This document shows, piece by piece, positions 44,878 through 53,774 of a DNA stretch of 64,000 bases. The notes under the pieces are model-generated. The model was not told the DNA's origin. It saw only the letters and a list, made by a program, of their open reading frames with translations, and did no database searches. The position numbers were made by a program, and so were the translations under genes. Position 1 is the first letter of the stretch. Every line of letters begins with the position of its first letter. The stretch is from Propionibacteriales bacterium (GTDB lineage: Bacteria; Actinomycetota; Actinomycetes; Propionibacteriales; Nocardioidaceae), in assembly GCA_026392465.1 (NCBI GenBank), contig JAPLCA010000030.1, forward strand, positions 248,001 to 312,000, read 5' to 3'.

Positions 44878-46419
44878 TCAGTCGAGGGCAGCGCCCGGAC
44901 GCGTCGGGCCGAGCGCCGCCAGCGCCACCTCGTCGGAGACGGTCTCGAAGCCCTTGCGGGTGAAGAACGTCGCGCCGACGGTGAGGCGCCAGACGAGCAT
45001 CAGCACCAGGCCGAGCACGAGGAAGACGACGGCGATCGCGAGCGGCAGACCGACACCCAGCACCGAGGAGCCGCTGTAGGAGGCGCCCGGGTCGGAGAGG
45101 TCGATCACGGACTCGTAGAGCAGGTAGAACAGGGTGCCGGCGCCGACCAGCGGACCCACGCCGATGAACAGGAACGCCTTGACCGACGTGAACAGCCGCC
45201 GACGCCAGTAGATGGCGCACGCGAGCCCGGTCAGGCCGTAGTAGAAGGCGATCATCAGCGACAGCGCGGAGATCGAGTCGAACAGGAAGTTGTCGCTGAT
45301 CGCGCTCGCACCGACGTACCAGGCGATGGCGACGCCGCCGATGAACCAGGTGCTGAACGAGGGCGTCCCGTAGCGCTCGTGGATGCGGGCGAACACCTTC
45401 GGGAACGCCCCCGCGCTGGCCATCGAGAGCGACACGCGGGACGCGGGGAGGATCGTCGTCTGGGTCGAGGCGATGCCCGAGGTGATGATCGAGAGCAGCA
45501 GCACGAACGCGAACGGCCCCATGACCAGGTCGCCGACGGCACCGAAGAGCGCGTCGTCGTCCTCGTACCCGGTGACGAAGTCGACGCCGCCAGCGGCGAT
45601 GGTCACGATGCCGACGCCGAGGTAGGTCGCGACGAGGATGACGGTGCTCCAGATGCCGGCGCGTCCCGGCGTGGTGTCGCCGTCGGTCGACTCCTCGGAG
45701 AGGTTGACCGCGCTCTCCCAGCCCCAGTAGATGAAGACGCCGATGAGCAGGCCGCTGACGAGCTCGTGGGAGTCGAGCCCGGCGGGGCTGAGCCAGCTCC
45801 AGCTCGGGGTCGTCGCGCCGGCCGGGAGCGACCCGGTCGCGAGGCGCACGGCGGCGACGCCGACGAAGAGCAGCAGCGCGCCGACCTGCGCGAAGACCAG
45901 CCAGACCTGGAACTTCGCCGACGCCTCGGTGCCGCGGACGCACAGCCAGGTCATGACGACGACGATGGCGACGGCGATCGTCACGACGACGGGGCGGTTG
46001 GACGCGAGCGAGTCGGCACCGACCATGACGAACAGGTAGCGCGCGGCGACGTCGGCGAGGGAGCCGATGACGAGCACGCCGGTGGTGAAGACGGCCCAGC
46101 CGCCCATCCAGCCGATCCACGGGCCCATCGCGCGGGTCACCCACGAGAACGTGGTGCCGCAGTCGGTGTCGGCGCGGTTCATGTAGAGGAACGCACCGGC
46201 GATGAGGAACATCGGCACGAACGAGAGCCACAGCACGGCCGGGGCGTGGATGCCCGCGACGACCACCATCGAGCCGAGCACGGCCGCGATGGAGTAGGCC
46301 GGCGCGGTGGCGTCGAGCCCGATCGACAGACCTTCCCAGAAGCCGATCGCGTTGGCCTTCAGCCCCTTGCCGCCCGTGGGGGCCACGTCGGCGGCTCCCG
46401 GTCCCACGTCCTGCGTCAT
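44878..46419 (-). CDS. APC-family amino acid/polyamine permease
   Basis: 513 residues with about 12-14 membrane helices. Helix 1 carries GLDATAPAYSIAAVLG, like APC transporters with the broken-helix substrate site; GWESAVNLSEESTDGDTTPG matches the conserved loop after helix 6. Imports an amino acid or amine, possibly by proton symport. GAGGAGC precedes the ATG. Divergent from the aminotransferase gene across a 151-nt control region and co-directional with the saccharopine dehydrogenase-like gene. Confidence 0.88.
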   Translation of the reverse strand: MTQDVGPGAADVAPTGGKGLKANAIGFWEGLSIGLDATAPAYSIAAVLGSMVVVAGIHAPAVLWLSFVPMFLIAGAFLYMNRADTDCGTTFSWVTRAMGPWIGWMGGWAVFTTGVLVIGSLADVAARYLFVMVGADSLASNRPVVVTIAVAIVVVMTWLCVRGTEASAKFQVWLVFAQVGALLLFVGVAAVRLATGSLPAGATTPSWSWLSPAGLDSHELVSGLLIGVFIYWGWESAVNLSEESTDGDTTPGRAGIWSTVILVATYLGVGIVTIAAGGVDFVTGYEDDDALFGAVGDLVMGPFAFVLLLSIITSGIASTQTTILPASRVSLSMASAGAFPKVFARIHERYGTPSFSTWFIGGVAIAWYVGASAISDNFLFDSISALSLMIAFYYGLTGLACAIYWRRRLFTSVKAFLFIGVGPLVGAGTLFYLLYESVIDLSDPGASYSGSSVLGVGLPLAIAVVFLVLGLVLMLVWRLTVGATFFTRKGFETVSDEVALAALGPTRPGAALD

Positions 46420-46521
46420 GGATGCTCCTCTCCCGTCGGCTCGTTGCAGGAACTCTGCACCGGCTCGACGGAATCCACAAGAGACGTCACATGATCGTTA
46501 CGCGTTCAGTGGCGCTGACGC

Positions 46522-46551
46522 TTGCATTCGACGCATTCCGTCGCGAATACT
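46522..46551 (+). promoter_or_regulatory. Promoter and direct repeat ahead of the aminotransferase
   Basis: TTGCAT (46522-46527), 18 nt, AATACT (46546-46551). GCATTC is repeated nine bases apart within the spacer, a layout that would suit the Lrp-type regulator encoded downstream. Confidence 0.45.
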
Positions 46552-46570
46552 CGCGGTGATCGGAGGAACC

Positions 46571-47986
46571 ATGACCCACCCCACGCTCGACCCCCACCGC
46601 GCCGGGAGCATCGACGAGCAGCTCGCGCGACGCCAGAAGGCCGCGCGCGACCACCTCTGGATGCACTTCGCACCGCTGAAGGGCGCCGACGCCGCCGACG
46701 TGCCCGTGATCGTCCGCGGCGAGGGCTGCTACGTCTGGGACGACCGGGGGCGTCGCTACCTCGACGGTCTCGCCGGCCTCTTCGTCGTCCAGGCCGGTCA
46801 CGGCCGTCGCGAGCTCGCCGAGGCGGCCGCGCGCCAGGCGCAGGACCTCGCGTTCTTCCCGCTCTGGTCCTACGCGCACCCCACCGCGATCGACCTCGCG
46901 GAGCGGATCGCCTCGCTCGCGCCGGGCGACCTGAACCGCGTGTTCTTCTCCAGCGGCGGAGGCGAGGCCGTCGAGACCGCGTGGAAGCTCGCGAAGAACT
47001 ACTTCAAGCTCGTCGGCAAGCCGATGAAGCACAAGGTGATCAGCCGGTCCGTCGCCTACCACGGCACGACGCACGGAGCCCTCTCGATCACGGGCCTCCC
47101 GACGCTCAAGCAGCAGTTCGAGCCGCTCGTGCCCTCGACGTTCCGCGTGCCCAACACCAACCACTACCGCGCCCCGCAGCACGGCGACGACCTCGAGGCG
47201 TTCGGGCGCTGGGCCGCGGACCAGATCGAGGTGGCGATCGAGGCGGAGGGCCCCGAGACCGTCGCCGCGGTGTTCCTGGAGCCGGTGCAGAACGCCGGCG
47301 GGTGCTTCCCGCCGCCGCCCGGCTACTTCCAGCGGGTGCGCGAGATCTGCGACCGCCACGACGTGCTGCTCGTCTCCGACGAGGTGATCTGCGCGTTCGG
47401 CCGCCTCGGCACCATCTTCGGGGCCGAGCGGTACGGCTACGTGCCCGACATGATCACCTGCGCGAAGGGTCTGACGTCGGGCTACTCCCCCCTCGGCGCG
47501 ACGATCGTCAGCGACCGTGTCGCCGAGCCCTTCCAGCGCACGGGCGAGATGTTCGCGCACGGGTACACGTTCGGCGGGCACCCGGTGTCGTGCGCGGTGG
47601 CCCTGGCCAACCTCGACCTCTTCGAGCGCGAGGGGCTGCTCGAGCACGTGCGGTCCACGGAGGGAGCCTTCCGCAGCACCCTGGAGCGGCTGGGCGACCT
47701 GCCGATCGTCGGGGACGTCCGCGGCGACGGCTTCTTCTACGGCATCGAGCTGGTCAAGGACAAGGACACGAAGGAGACCTTCACGTCCGAGGAGTGCGAC
47801 CGGCTCCTGCGCGGCTTCATGTCGCACGCGCTGCTCGACGCCGGTCTGTACTGCCGGGCCGACGACCGGGGCGACCCGGTGGTGCAGCTCGCGCCGCCGC
47901 TGGTGGCCGACCAGGCCCAGTTCGACGAGATCGAGCAGGTGCTGCGTGGCGTCCTGACGGAGGCGTGGGCCAAGATCTCCGCATGA
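46571..47986 (+). CDS. Class III PLP-dependent aminotransferase
   Basis: 471 residues from ATG 46571, with GGAGG upstream. Fold type I: SSGGGEAVETAWKLAKNYF, YHGTTHGALSITG, VFLEPVQNAGGCFPPPPGY, DEVICAFGR and the PLP lysine in CAKGLTSGY. Closest in character to omega-aminotransferases acting on putrescine, beta-alanine, taurine or similar amines with pyruvate. In Streptomyces a similar gene paired with an Lrp-type regulator lies among polyamine-use genes. The substrate is probably the compound brought in by the adjacent permease. Confidence 0.88.
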   Translation: MTHPTLDPHRAGSIDEQLARRQKAARDHLWMHFAPLKGADAADVPVIVRGEGCYVWDDRGRRYLDGLAGLFVVQAGHGRRELAEAAARQAQDLAFFPLWSYAHPTAIDLAERIASLAPGDLNRVFFSSGGGEAVETAWKLAKNYFKLVGKPMKHKVISRSVAYHGTTHGALSITGLPTLKQQFEPLVPSTFRVPNTNHYRAPQHGDDLEAFGRWAADQIEVAIEAEGPETVAAVFLEPVQNAGGCFPPPPGYFQRVREICDRHDVLLVSDEVICAFGRLGTIFGAERYGYVPDMITCAKGLTSGYSPLGATIVSDRVAEPFQRTGEMFAHGYTFGGHPVSCAVALANLDLFEREGLLEHVRSTEGAFRSTLERLGDLPIVGDVRGDGFFYGIELVKDKDTKETFTSEECDRLLRGFMSHALLDAGLYCRADDRGDPVVQLAPPLVADQAQFDEIEQVLRGVLTEAWAKISA

Positions 47987-48023
47987 ACGTTCGCCAGTCC
48001 CCGTCCGCCCCCGGAGCGACCCC

Positions 48024-48482
48024 GTGAGCGCGCCGGTGCTCGACGAGGTCGCCAAGCGCATCATCGCGCTGCTGCAGGTCGACGGTCGCATGTCGTACGC
48101 GGCCATCGGCAAGGAGGTCGGGCTGTCCGAGGCCGCGGTGCGCCAGCGCGTGCAGAAGCTGACGGACTCCGGCGTCATCAACATCGTCGCGGTCACCGAC
48201 CCGATGCAGCTCGGCTTCGCCCGGGAGGCGCTGATCGGCGTCCGTGGCAAGGGTCCGCTCGAGCCGCTGGCCGAGAGTCTCGCCGAGATCCCCGAGGTCG
48301 ACTACGTGGTCATCACGGCGGGCTCGTTCGACATCATCCTCGAGCTGGTGTGCGAGACCGACGAGCACCTGCTGCAGGTGCTGTCGGAGAACATCCGCGC
48401 CCGTGAGGACGTCGTCAGCACCGAGACGTTCACCTACCTCAAGCTGGTCAAGCAGACCTACACCTGGGGCGTCCCCGACTGA
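48024..48482 (+). CDS. Lrp/AsnC-family transcriptional regulator
   Basis: 152 residues from GTG 48024, with GGAG upstream. N-terminal winged HTH (AKRIIALLQVDGRMSYAAIG, LSEAAVRQRVQKLTDSGVI) and a C-terminal ligand-binding RAM domain (EVDYVVITAGSFDIILELVC). It lies 38 nt behind the aminotransferase and probably senses the substrate of the pathway and controls the 46420-46570 divergent promoter. Confidence 0.92.
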   Translation: MSAPVLDEVAKRIIALLQVDGRMSYAAIGKEVGLSEAAVRQRVQKLTDSGVINIVAVTDPMQLGFAREALIGVRGKGPLEPLAESLAEIPEVDYVVITAGSFDIILELVCETDEHLLQVLSENIRAREDVVSTETFTYLKLVKQTYTWGVPD

Positions 48483-48501
48483 GCCGCGAACCGAGGGGGC
48501 C

Positions 48502-50196
48502 TCAGGAGGCCCCGACGCGCAGGCGGGGCGTCGGCAGGAGCAGCGCGCCCGGCGCACCGTCGGGCACGACCGGCCGGTGCGGGGCGACGGCGTCGATCCG
48601 GCGGTACGCCGAGCCGAGCGGCGGGCGTGGGTCGGGCTCGCCCCGGTTGGGCCAGAACGACATCGCCCGCTCCGCCTGCGCGGTGATCGTCAGCGACGGG
48701 TTGACGCCGAGGTTCGCGCTGATGGCCGAGCCGTCGGCGACGTGCAGGCCCTCGTGCCCGAACAGCCGCTGGTAGGGGTCGATGACGCCCTCCTGCGGCG
48801 TGCTGCCGATCGGGCAGCCGCCGATGAAGTGGGCGGTGAGCGGGATGCCCACGAGCTCCCCGACGGAGCCGCCGGGCACGCCGTCGAGCTTCTCGGCGAT
48901 CTCGCGGGCCACGTGGTCGGCCACGGGGATGTGCGACGGGTTCGGCGCGCCCGTGCCCTGCCGGCTGCTCATCCGCAGGCCGAACGGACCGCGCTTGAGG
49001 AATGTCGTGACGGAGTTGTCGAGCGACTGCATGACGAGGACGACGACCGACTGCTCGGCCCAGCGGCGCGGGTCGTGCAGGCGCAGCGCGCCGCGCAGCC
49101 CGAGGCCGCGGTAGCCGCGCAGCACCTTGCGCAGCTGCGAGCCGCCGCCGCGGTGGTCGGCCAGCGCCATGTTCATCAGGCTCAGCGCTCCTGAGCCCCG
49201 TCCGTAGCGGACGGGCTCGACGTGCGTCTGCGGGTCCGGGTGGAACGACGACGTGATCGCGACGCCGGGCGTGACGTCGGCGTCCTTCGCGCTCGCGCGG
49301 GCCGAGAGCACCGCCTCGGAGTTCGTGCGGCTCAGCTCGCCCAGCCGCTCGGAGATGCCGGGGAGCGAGCGGCGACGGAGCCGGTGGAGCAGGTCCTGCG
49401 TGTTGAGCGCGTTGCCCGCGAACACCACCTGGTCGGCGCTGAACCGACGACGTCGCAGCCGGTTCCCCGTGCGGCGGGTGTGCACGACGTAGCCGCCGCC
49501 TCGCCGCGGACGCACGTCGGTCACGGTGGTGAGCGGGTGGACCTGCGCGCCGCCGCGCTCCGCGAGGTGCAGGTAGTTCTTGACGAGCGTGTTCTTGGCG
49601 TTGTGCCGGCACCCGGTCATGCAGGCGCCGCAGTCCGTGCAGGTGCGGCGTCGGGGGCCGGCGCCGCCGAAGTACGGGTCGTCGACCTCCTCGCCGGGTC
49701 GGTCGCCGAAGAGCACTCCGACGTCGGCGGCGTGGACCGTGTCGCCGACGCCGAGGCCCTCGGCGACCTCGGCCATCAGCCGGTCCGGGAGGGTCGTGCG
49801 CGGGTAGGTCGCGACGCCGAGCATGCGGCGGGCCTGGTCGTAGTGGGCGGCGAGCTCGTCGCGCCAGTCGGTGACGTGGGCCCACTGCGGGTCGTCGTAG
49901 AAGCCGTCGAGCGGCTGGTAGAGCGTGTTGGCGTACACGAGGGAGCCGCCGCCGACGCCGGTGCCGCTCGCGATGAGGACGTCCTTGAGCGGTGTGATGC
50001 GCATGATGCCGAAGCAGCGCGCCCACGGCGCCCACAGGTAGCGGCGCAGGCGCCACGACGTCTCGGGCAGCTCGTCGTCGGCGAAGCGTCGCCCCGCCTC
50101 CATGACCCCGACCGCGTAGCCCTTCTCCGTGAGCCTGAGCGCGGTCACGCTGCCGCCGAACCCGGAGCCGACCACCAGGACGTCGTAGTGCTTCAT
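48502..50196 (-). CDS. GMC-family FAD oxidoreductase (cholesterol oxidase-like)
   Basis: 564 residues. FAD-binding DVLVVGSGFGGSVTALRL, TGVGGGSLVYANTLYQP, a cysteine motif CTDCGACMTGCRHNAKN seen in actinobacterial members, and the C-terminal GMC region FIGGCPIGSTPQEGVID with VADGSAISANLGVNPSLTIT. Oxidises an alcohol group, possibly a sterol or long-chain alcohol. Leaderless promoter TTGGCA, 17 nt, TACGGT, 7 nt, ATG. Divergent from a TetR regulator with overlapping control elements. Confidence 0.88.
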   Translation of the reverse strand: MKHYDVLVVGSGFGGSVTALRLTEKGYAVGVMEAGRRFADDELPETSWRLRRYLWAPWARCFGIMRITPLKDVLIASGTGVGGGSLVYANTLYQPLDGFYDDPQWAHVTDWRDELAAHYDQARRMLGVATYPRTTLPDRLMAEVAEGLGVGDTVHAADVGVLFGDRPGEEVDDPYFGGAGPRRRTCTDCGACMTGCRHNAKNTLVKNYLHLAERGGAQVHPLTTVTDVRPRRGGGYVVHTRRTGNRLRRRRFSADQVVFAGNALNTQDLLHRLRRRSLPGISERLGELSRTNSEAVLSARASAKDADVTPGVAITSSFHPDPQTHVEPVRYGRGSGALSLMNMALADHRGGGSQLRKVLRGYRGLGLRGALRLHDPRRWAEQSVVVLVMQSLDNSVTTFLKRGPFGLRMSSRQGTGAPNPSHIPVADHVAREIAEKLDGVPGGSVGELVGIPLTAHFIGGCPIGSTPQEGVIDPYQRLFGHEGLHVADGSAISANLGVNPSLTITAQAERAMSFWPNRGEPDPRPPLGSAYRRIDAVAPHRPVVPDGAPGALLLPTPRLRVGAS

Positions 50197-50252
50197 GTCG
50201 CGCACCGTACCCGCTTGTTGACACTTTGCCAATAGCGTTGTTCACTCGTCGC
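50197..50252. promoter_or_regulatory. Divergent leaderless promoters with shared operator
   Basis: Plus: TTGACA (50218-50223), 17 nt, TTCACT (50241-50246), 6 nt, GTG. Minus: TTGGCA (50227-50232), 17 nt, TACGGT (50204-50209), 7 nt, ATG. The two -35 boxes are four bases apart and form the near-palindrome TTGACActtTGCCAA, a natural target for the TetR protein. Confidence 0.65.
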
Positions 50253-50831
50253 GTGACCGCCCTGAACCGCCACCGGCTCGAGCCCGACGCGCGCCGTCGC
50301 CAGATCCTCGAGGCCGCGCGCACGCTCTACGCCGAGCGCGCCTACGACGACGTCTCGCTGGCCGAGCTCGCGGGCGCCGCCGGCGTCACGCGGGGTCTGC
50401 TGCACCACTACTTCGGCTCCAAGCGCGAGATCTTCCTCGCCGTCATGCGCGACTCGACCTTCATGCCCGAGTCCGAGCTGCCCGACCTGCTGCACCTGCC
50501 GCTGGAGGAGCGGGTGCGGGTGACGATGGACTGGATCCTCGACGCCGCACAGACGTACGGCCAGGCCTGGGTCGCCGCGTCCGGCGCCGCCGAGCTGCAT
50601 GGCGAGTCGGACCTGCAGGTCGTGGTCGACGAGGCCGACGACCGCGCAGCCCGTCTCGTCCTCGACGCCGTCGGGCTCCCCGACTCCCCCGTCCTGCGGG
50701 CCCGGCTGCGAGCCTCCGCGGCGTACGTCAAGGCGCTCTGCCGCGAGTGGCTCCAGCGGGGCACCCTCACCCGTGACGACGTCCTCGACCTGCTCACCAC
50801 CCACCTCGTCCACGTCCTGGAGGGCTCATGA
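50253..50831 (+). CDS. TetR-family transcriptional regulator
   Basis: 192 residues from GTG 50253, chosen because it lies 6 nt after a -10 hexamer and removes an unlikely nine-residue extension. The HTH is VSLAELAGAAGVTRGLLHHY, then FGSKREIFLAVM. The C-terminal ligand domain is helical. It overlaps the monooxygenase gene by ATGA and probably represses its own operon and the divergent GMC gene. Confidence 0.9.
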   Translation: MTALNRHRLEPDARRRQILEAARTLYAERAYDDVSLAELAGAAGVTRGLLHHYFGSKREIFLAVMRDSTFMPESELPDLLHLPLEERVRVTMDWILDAAQTYGQAWVAASGAAELHGESDLQVVVDEADDRAARLVLDAVGLPDSPVLRARLRASAAYVKALCREWLQRGTLTRDDVLDLLTTHLVHVLEGS

Positions 50832-52249
50832 CGTCCGTCGGCATCATCGGCTCCGGCTTCGGCGGCATCGCCGTGGCGGCCGAGCTCCTGGGGCACGGCC
50901 ACACCGACGTCCGGCTGTGGGAGCGCGGCGACGACGTCGGCGGGGTGTGGCGCGACAACACCTACCCCGGCGCCGGCTGCGACGTCCCCTCGCCGCTGTA
51001 CTCGTTCTCCTTCGCCGTGAACACCGACTGGTCGCGCCGGTACGCGCTGCAGCCGGAGATCCTCGCCTACCTGCGGCGCACGGCCGACGACCTCGGCATC
51101 ACCCCACTCGTGCAGCTGGGCCGTGAGGTCGTCTCGGCCCACTGGCACGAGACCGACCGGCAGTGGGAGGTGGGGTTCGCCGACGGGTCCGTGGAGCGGG
51201 TGCAGGTGCTCGTGAGCGCCGTGGGGCAGCTGTCGGAGCCACGGCTGCCCTCCATCCCCGGCATCGACGACTTCGAGGGGGATGCGTTCCACTCGGCGCG
51301 CTGGGACCACGACCTCGACCTGCGCGGCAAGCGGGTCGCGGCGGTCGGCGTCGGGGCGAGCGCCATCCAGTACGTGCCGCACCTGGCCGACGTGGCCGGC
51401 GAGCTGACCTTGTTCCAGCGCTCCCCGAACTACATCCTGCCCAAGCCCGACGGGCCGCTCCCCCGCTGGTGGCGGCCGGGGATCCGGCTCGAGCGTCCGC
51501 TGTGGTGGACGTTCGGCGAGCAGTTCTCCCGCGGTCTCGACGAGGGGACGGTCGTCGGTGCGATCGAGAAGCGCGTGGCCCTCGCGCACCTGCACCGCCA
51601 GGTGCGCGACCCGCGCCTGCGCGAGGTCCTCACCCCCGACTACCCGATCGGCTGCAAGCGGATCCTGTTCTCCAACACCTTCTACCCGACGCTGGAGCGC
51701 GACCACGTCGACGTCGTCGCCGAGCGCATCGTGCGGGTCGTCCCCGAGGGGCTGGAGACCGCCGACGGCACCGTGCACCCGGCCGACGTCATCGTCTACG
51801 GGACCGGCTTCGCCACCCAGGACTTCCTCGACACGATTGACGTGCGCGGCGTGGACGGCGAGGCCCTCGCCCAGCGCTGGGTCGACGGCGCGCACGCGCA
51901 CCTCGGCATGTACGTGCCCGGCTTCCCGAACCTGTTCGTCTCCTACGGCCCGAACACGAACCTCGGCGGCGGGTCGATCATCTACATGCTGGAGGCGCAG
52001 GCCCGGCACATGCGCCAGGTGCTCGACCGGATGCGCGACGGGTCCCACGCCACGGTCGACGTGCGCCCCGAGGTGGAGGCGGCGTACGACCGGCAGGTGC
52101 AGGAGCGGCTGGAGAAGTCCGTCTGGGGCAGCTGCGACAGCTGGTACCGCCACCCGTCGGGCCGCATCACGTCGAACTGGCCCGGCTCGACCTATCCGTA
52201 CCACCGCCGGGTGCGCTCCCTCGACGTCGAGGACTTCGCGTGGGCGTGA
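50828..52249 (+). CDS. Flavin monooxygenase, Baeyer-Villiger type
   Basis: 473 residues. FAD site GIIGSGFGGIAVAAELLGHG, the Baeyer-Villiger signature FEGDAFHSARW (FxGxxxHxxxW) and NADPH site VGVGASAIQYVPHLA. Inserts oxygen next to a ketone to give an ester or lactone. Shares an operon with TetR and an acetoacetate decarboxylase-like gene, opposite an alcohol-oxidising GMC enzyme. Alcohol to ketone to ester is a plausible sequence, although the substrate is unknown. Confidence 0.9.
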   Translation: MTSVGIIGSGFGGIAVAAELLGHGHTDVRLWERGDDVGGVWRDNTYPGAGCDVPSPLYSFSFAVNTDWSRRYALQPEILAYLRRTADDLGITPLVQLGREVVSAHWHETDRQWEVGFADGSVERVQVLVSAVGQLSEPRLPSIPGIDDFEGDAFHSARWDHDLDLRGKRVAAVGVGASAIQYVPHLADVAGELTLFQRSPNYILPKPDGPLPRWWRPGIRLERPLWWTFGEQFSRGLDEGTVVGAIEKRVALAHLHRQVRDPRLREVLTPDYPIGCKRILFSNTFYPTLERDHVDVVAERIVRVVPEGLETADGTVHPADVIVYGTGFATQDFLDTIDVRGVDGEALAQRWVDGAHAHLGMYVPGFPNLFVSYGPNTNLGGGSIIYMLEAQARHMRQVLDRMRDGSHATVDVRPEVEAAYDRQVQERLEKSVWGSCDSWYRHPSGRITSNWPGSTYPYHRRVRSLDVEDFAWA

Positions 52250-52833
52250 CGTATCCGCCGCAGCCGTGGGACCTGCACGGCCAGGCGGTCGCGTCGGTGT
52301 TCCTCGTCCCCGTCCGCACACTGCCCCCGCCGCCGCCCGGGACCCGTGTCGTGTCCGTGGCCGGTCGCGCGGTCGTGACGGCCGCGTTCTTCCGGTACGA
52401 GGAGCCGAGCCCGCTCGTATACGACGAGGTCATGGCCGCGGTGCTCGTGCGGCGCGGCCTGAGGCCTCGCGTGTGGATCCCGTGGATCTGGGTCGACAGC
52501 GAGGCCTCGCGCGATGGTGGGCGCGCCCTGTGGGCCATCCCGAAGGACCTCGCCCGGTTCGACGTCGAGCCGGGGCGTCGGCACGAGGGTCACGGGCTGG
52601 CGACGGTCGAGCTGCGTCGTCAGGTGGCCCTGCCGGGGCGCTGGCCGCTCGCCTTCCGTGCGGTGCAGCGCCGCGGTGGACGCTCCGTCGTCACGCCCGT
52701 GCGCGGGCGGCTGCGGGTCCAGCTGCTGCGCACGTCGTGGACGTTCTCCGGCCCGCTGTCGCTGCTCGCGGGACGGCGTCCGGTGCTGTCGGTGCGGGCG
52801 TCGAGGTTCCGGCTGCTGTTCGGGCGGCTCTGA
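52246..52833 (+). CDS. Acetoacetate decarboxylase-like protein
   Basis: 195 residues from GTG 52246, which overlaps the upstream stop (GTGA). TYPPQPWDLHGQAVASV and WIWVDSEASRDGGRALWAIP, then KDLARF, match the acetoacetate decarboxylase superfamily, in which a lysine such as that in PKDLARF forms the Schiff base. Many members are not decarboxylases. A GTG two codons upstream (52240) is an alternative start. Third gene of the TetR operon. Confidence 0.75.
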   Translation: MTYPPQPWDLHGQAVASVFLVPVRTLPPPPPGTRVVSVAGRAVVTAAFFRYEEPSPLVYDEVMAAVLVRRGLRPRVWIPWIWVDSEASRDGGRALWAIPKDLARFDVEPGRRHEGHGLATVELRRQVALPGRWPLAFRAVQRRGGRSVVTPVRGRLRVQLLRTSWTFSGPLSLLAGRRPVLSVRASRFRLLFGRL

Positions 52834-52875
52834 CCTCGGCTCGCACGTCGTCGCGTTCCACGGCACGGTGGACCC

Positions 52876-53079
52876 ATGGCTGAGTACCGACTGACCACGG
52901 AGGACGGCGACGTCGTCGCCGAGGAGACGCTCGAGCACGACCAGGCGGCCGTCGCCTGGCGCTCGAGCCGGCCGTTCGAGGCGCCCACCCCCGGCGAGGG
53001 CCGCGGGCTGCGCCTCGAGCGCCACACCGACCGCGGGTGGGTGCGTCTCGACCCGCTCGGCACCGCCGAGACCACCTGA
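52876..53079 (+). CDS. Small acidic hypothetical protein
   Basis: 67 residues, beta-rich and acidic (EYRLTTEDGDVVAEETLEHD, WVRLDPLGTAETT), no signal or membrane segment. CACGGT lies 6 nt before the ATG, a weak leaderless -10. It resembles small conserved actinobacterial proteins of unknown role, but I cannot name the family. Confidence 0.55.
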   Translation: MAEYRLTTEDGDVVAEETLEHDQAAVAWRSSRPFEAPTPGEGRGLRLERHTDRGWVRLDPLGTAETT

Positions 53080-53105
53080 CGCTCCCCCGGCCTCAGTCCG
53101 CGGGC

Positions 53106-53591
53106 TCAGTCCGCGGGAGGGGGCTGCTTCGTGACGCTGACCCAGCCGACGGGCTCGGCGACGACCTCGAGCTCGTCGGGGGTGAGCTCGATCGCCGACG
53201 CCGCGTTGCCGACGGCAGGGAACACCGACGCGAAGCGACGCAGCGACTCGTCGAGGTGCACCGCAGCCGTGTCGGGGTTGGCGAACGGGCACACGCCGCC
53301 GATGGCGTGCCCGGTGAGCGTCTCGACGTCGTCGGCCTTCAGCATCCTCGCCTTGATGCCGAAGGTGGCCTTGAACGCGGCGTTGTCGACCCGGGCGTCG
53401 CCGGCCGCGACGACGAGGATGCTCGTGCCGGGCTCCCGGCCGTAGAAGCCGAGGGTCTTCGCGATGCGCGCCGGCTCGACGCCGAGCTCAGCGGCCGCCA
53501 GCTCGACCGTCGCGCTCGACCCGGACGTCTCGACGACGTCGCCGTCGCGTCCGAAGCGGGCGAGGTGGGCGCGAGCGCTCTCGATCGACAT
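53106..53591 (-). CDS. YbaK/EbsC-family aminoacyl-tRNA deacylase
   Basis: 161 residues from ATG 53591. The YbaK fold is shown by AKTLGFYGREPGTSILVVAA, FKATFGIKARMLKADDVETL and TGHAIGGVCPFAN, with the conserved lysine and GGVCPF motif. Members clear mischarged Cys-tRNA-Pro or related species. TACGAT ends 7 nt before the ATG, favouring this start over the one three codons upstream. Confidence 0.88.
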   Translation of the reverse strand: MSIESARAHLARFGRDGDVVETSGSSATVELAAAELGVEPARIAKTLGFYGREPGTSILVVAAGDARVDNAAFKATFGIKARMLKADDVETLTGHAIGGVCPFANPDTAAVHLDESLRRFASVFPAVGNAASAIELTPDELEVVAEPVGWVSVTKQPPPAD

Positions 53592-53661
53592 GACCGTCAT
53601 CGTAGGAGTGTCGGGCGAACGACGAGGCCCCCGGTTCGAGAGCCGGGGGACTGCGTGTCGG

Positions 53662-53733
53662 TGGGCGATACTGGGTTCGAACCAGTGACCTCTTCGGTGT
53701 GAACGAAGCGCGCTACCACTGCGCCAATCGCCC
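53662..53733 (-). tRNA. tRNA-Val (CAC)
   Basis: Acceptor arms GGGCGAT/ATCGCCC pair fully. The anticodon loop TTCACAC gives CAC, and the T arm is ACTGG-TTCGAAC-CAGT. CC but not A of the CCA end is encoded. It lies downstream of the PabC-like gene, with TAAGGT as a possible -10 just upstream. Confidence 0.95.
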
Positions 53734-53774
53734 GGGGACGTCAGAACCTTACTCCACCCCGTCTCGACGTCGAG

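Noticed and set aside
41713-46494. Very long open frames of 561-989 codons opposite or out of frame with thrS, the saccharopine dehydrogenase-like gene and the permease
   Set aside because: These are shadow frames with no motifs; the true genes on the minus strand have complete domains.
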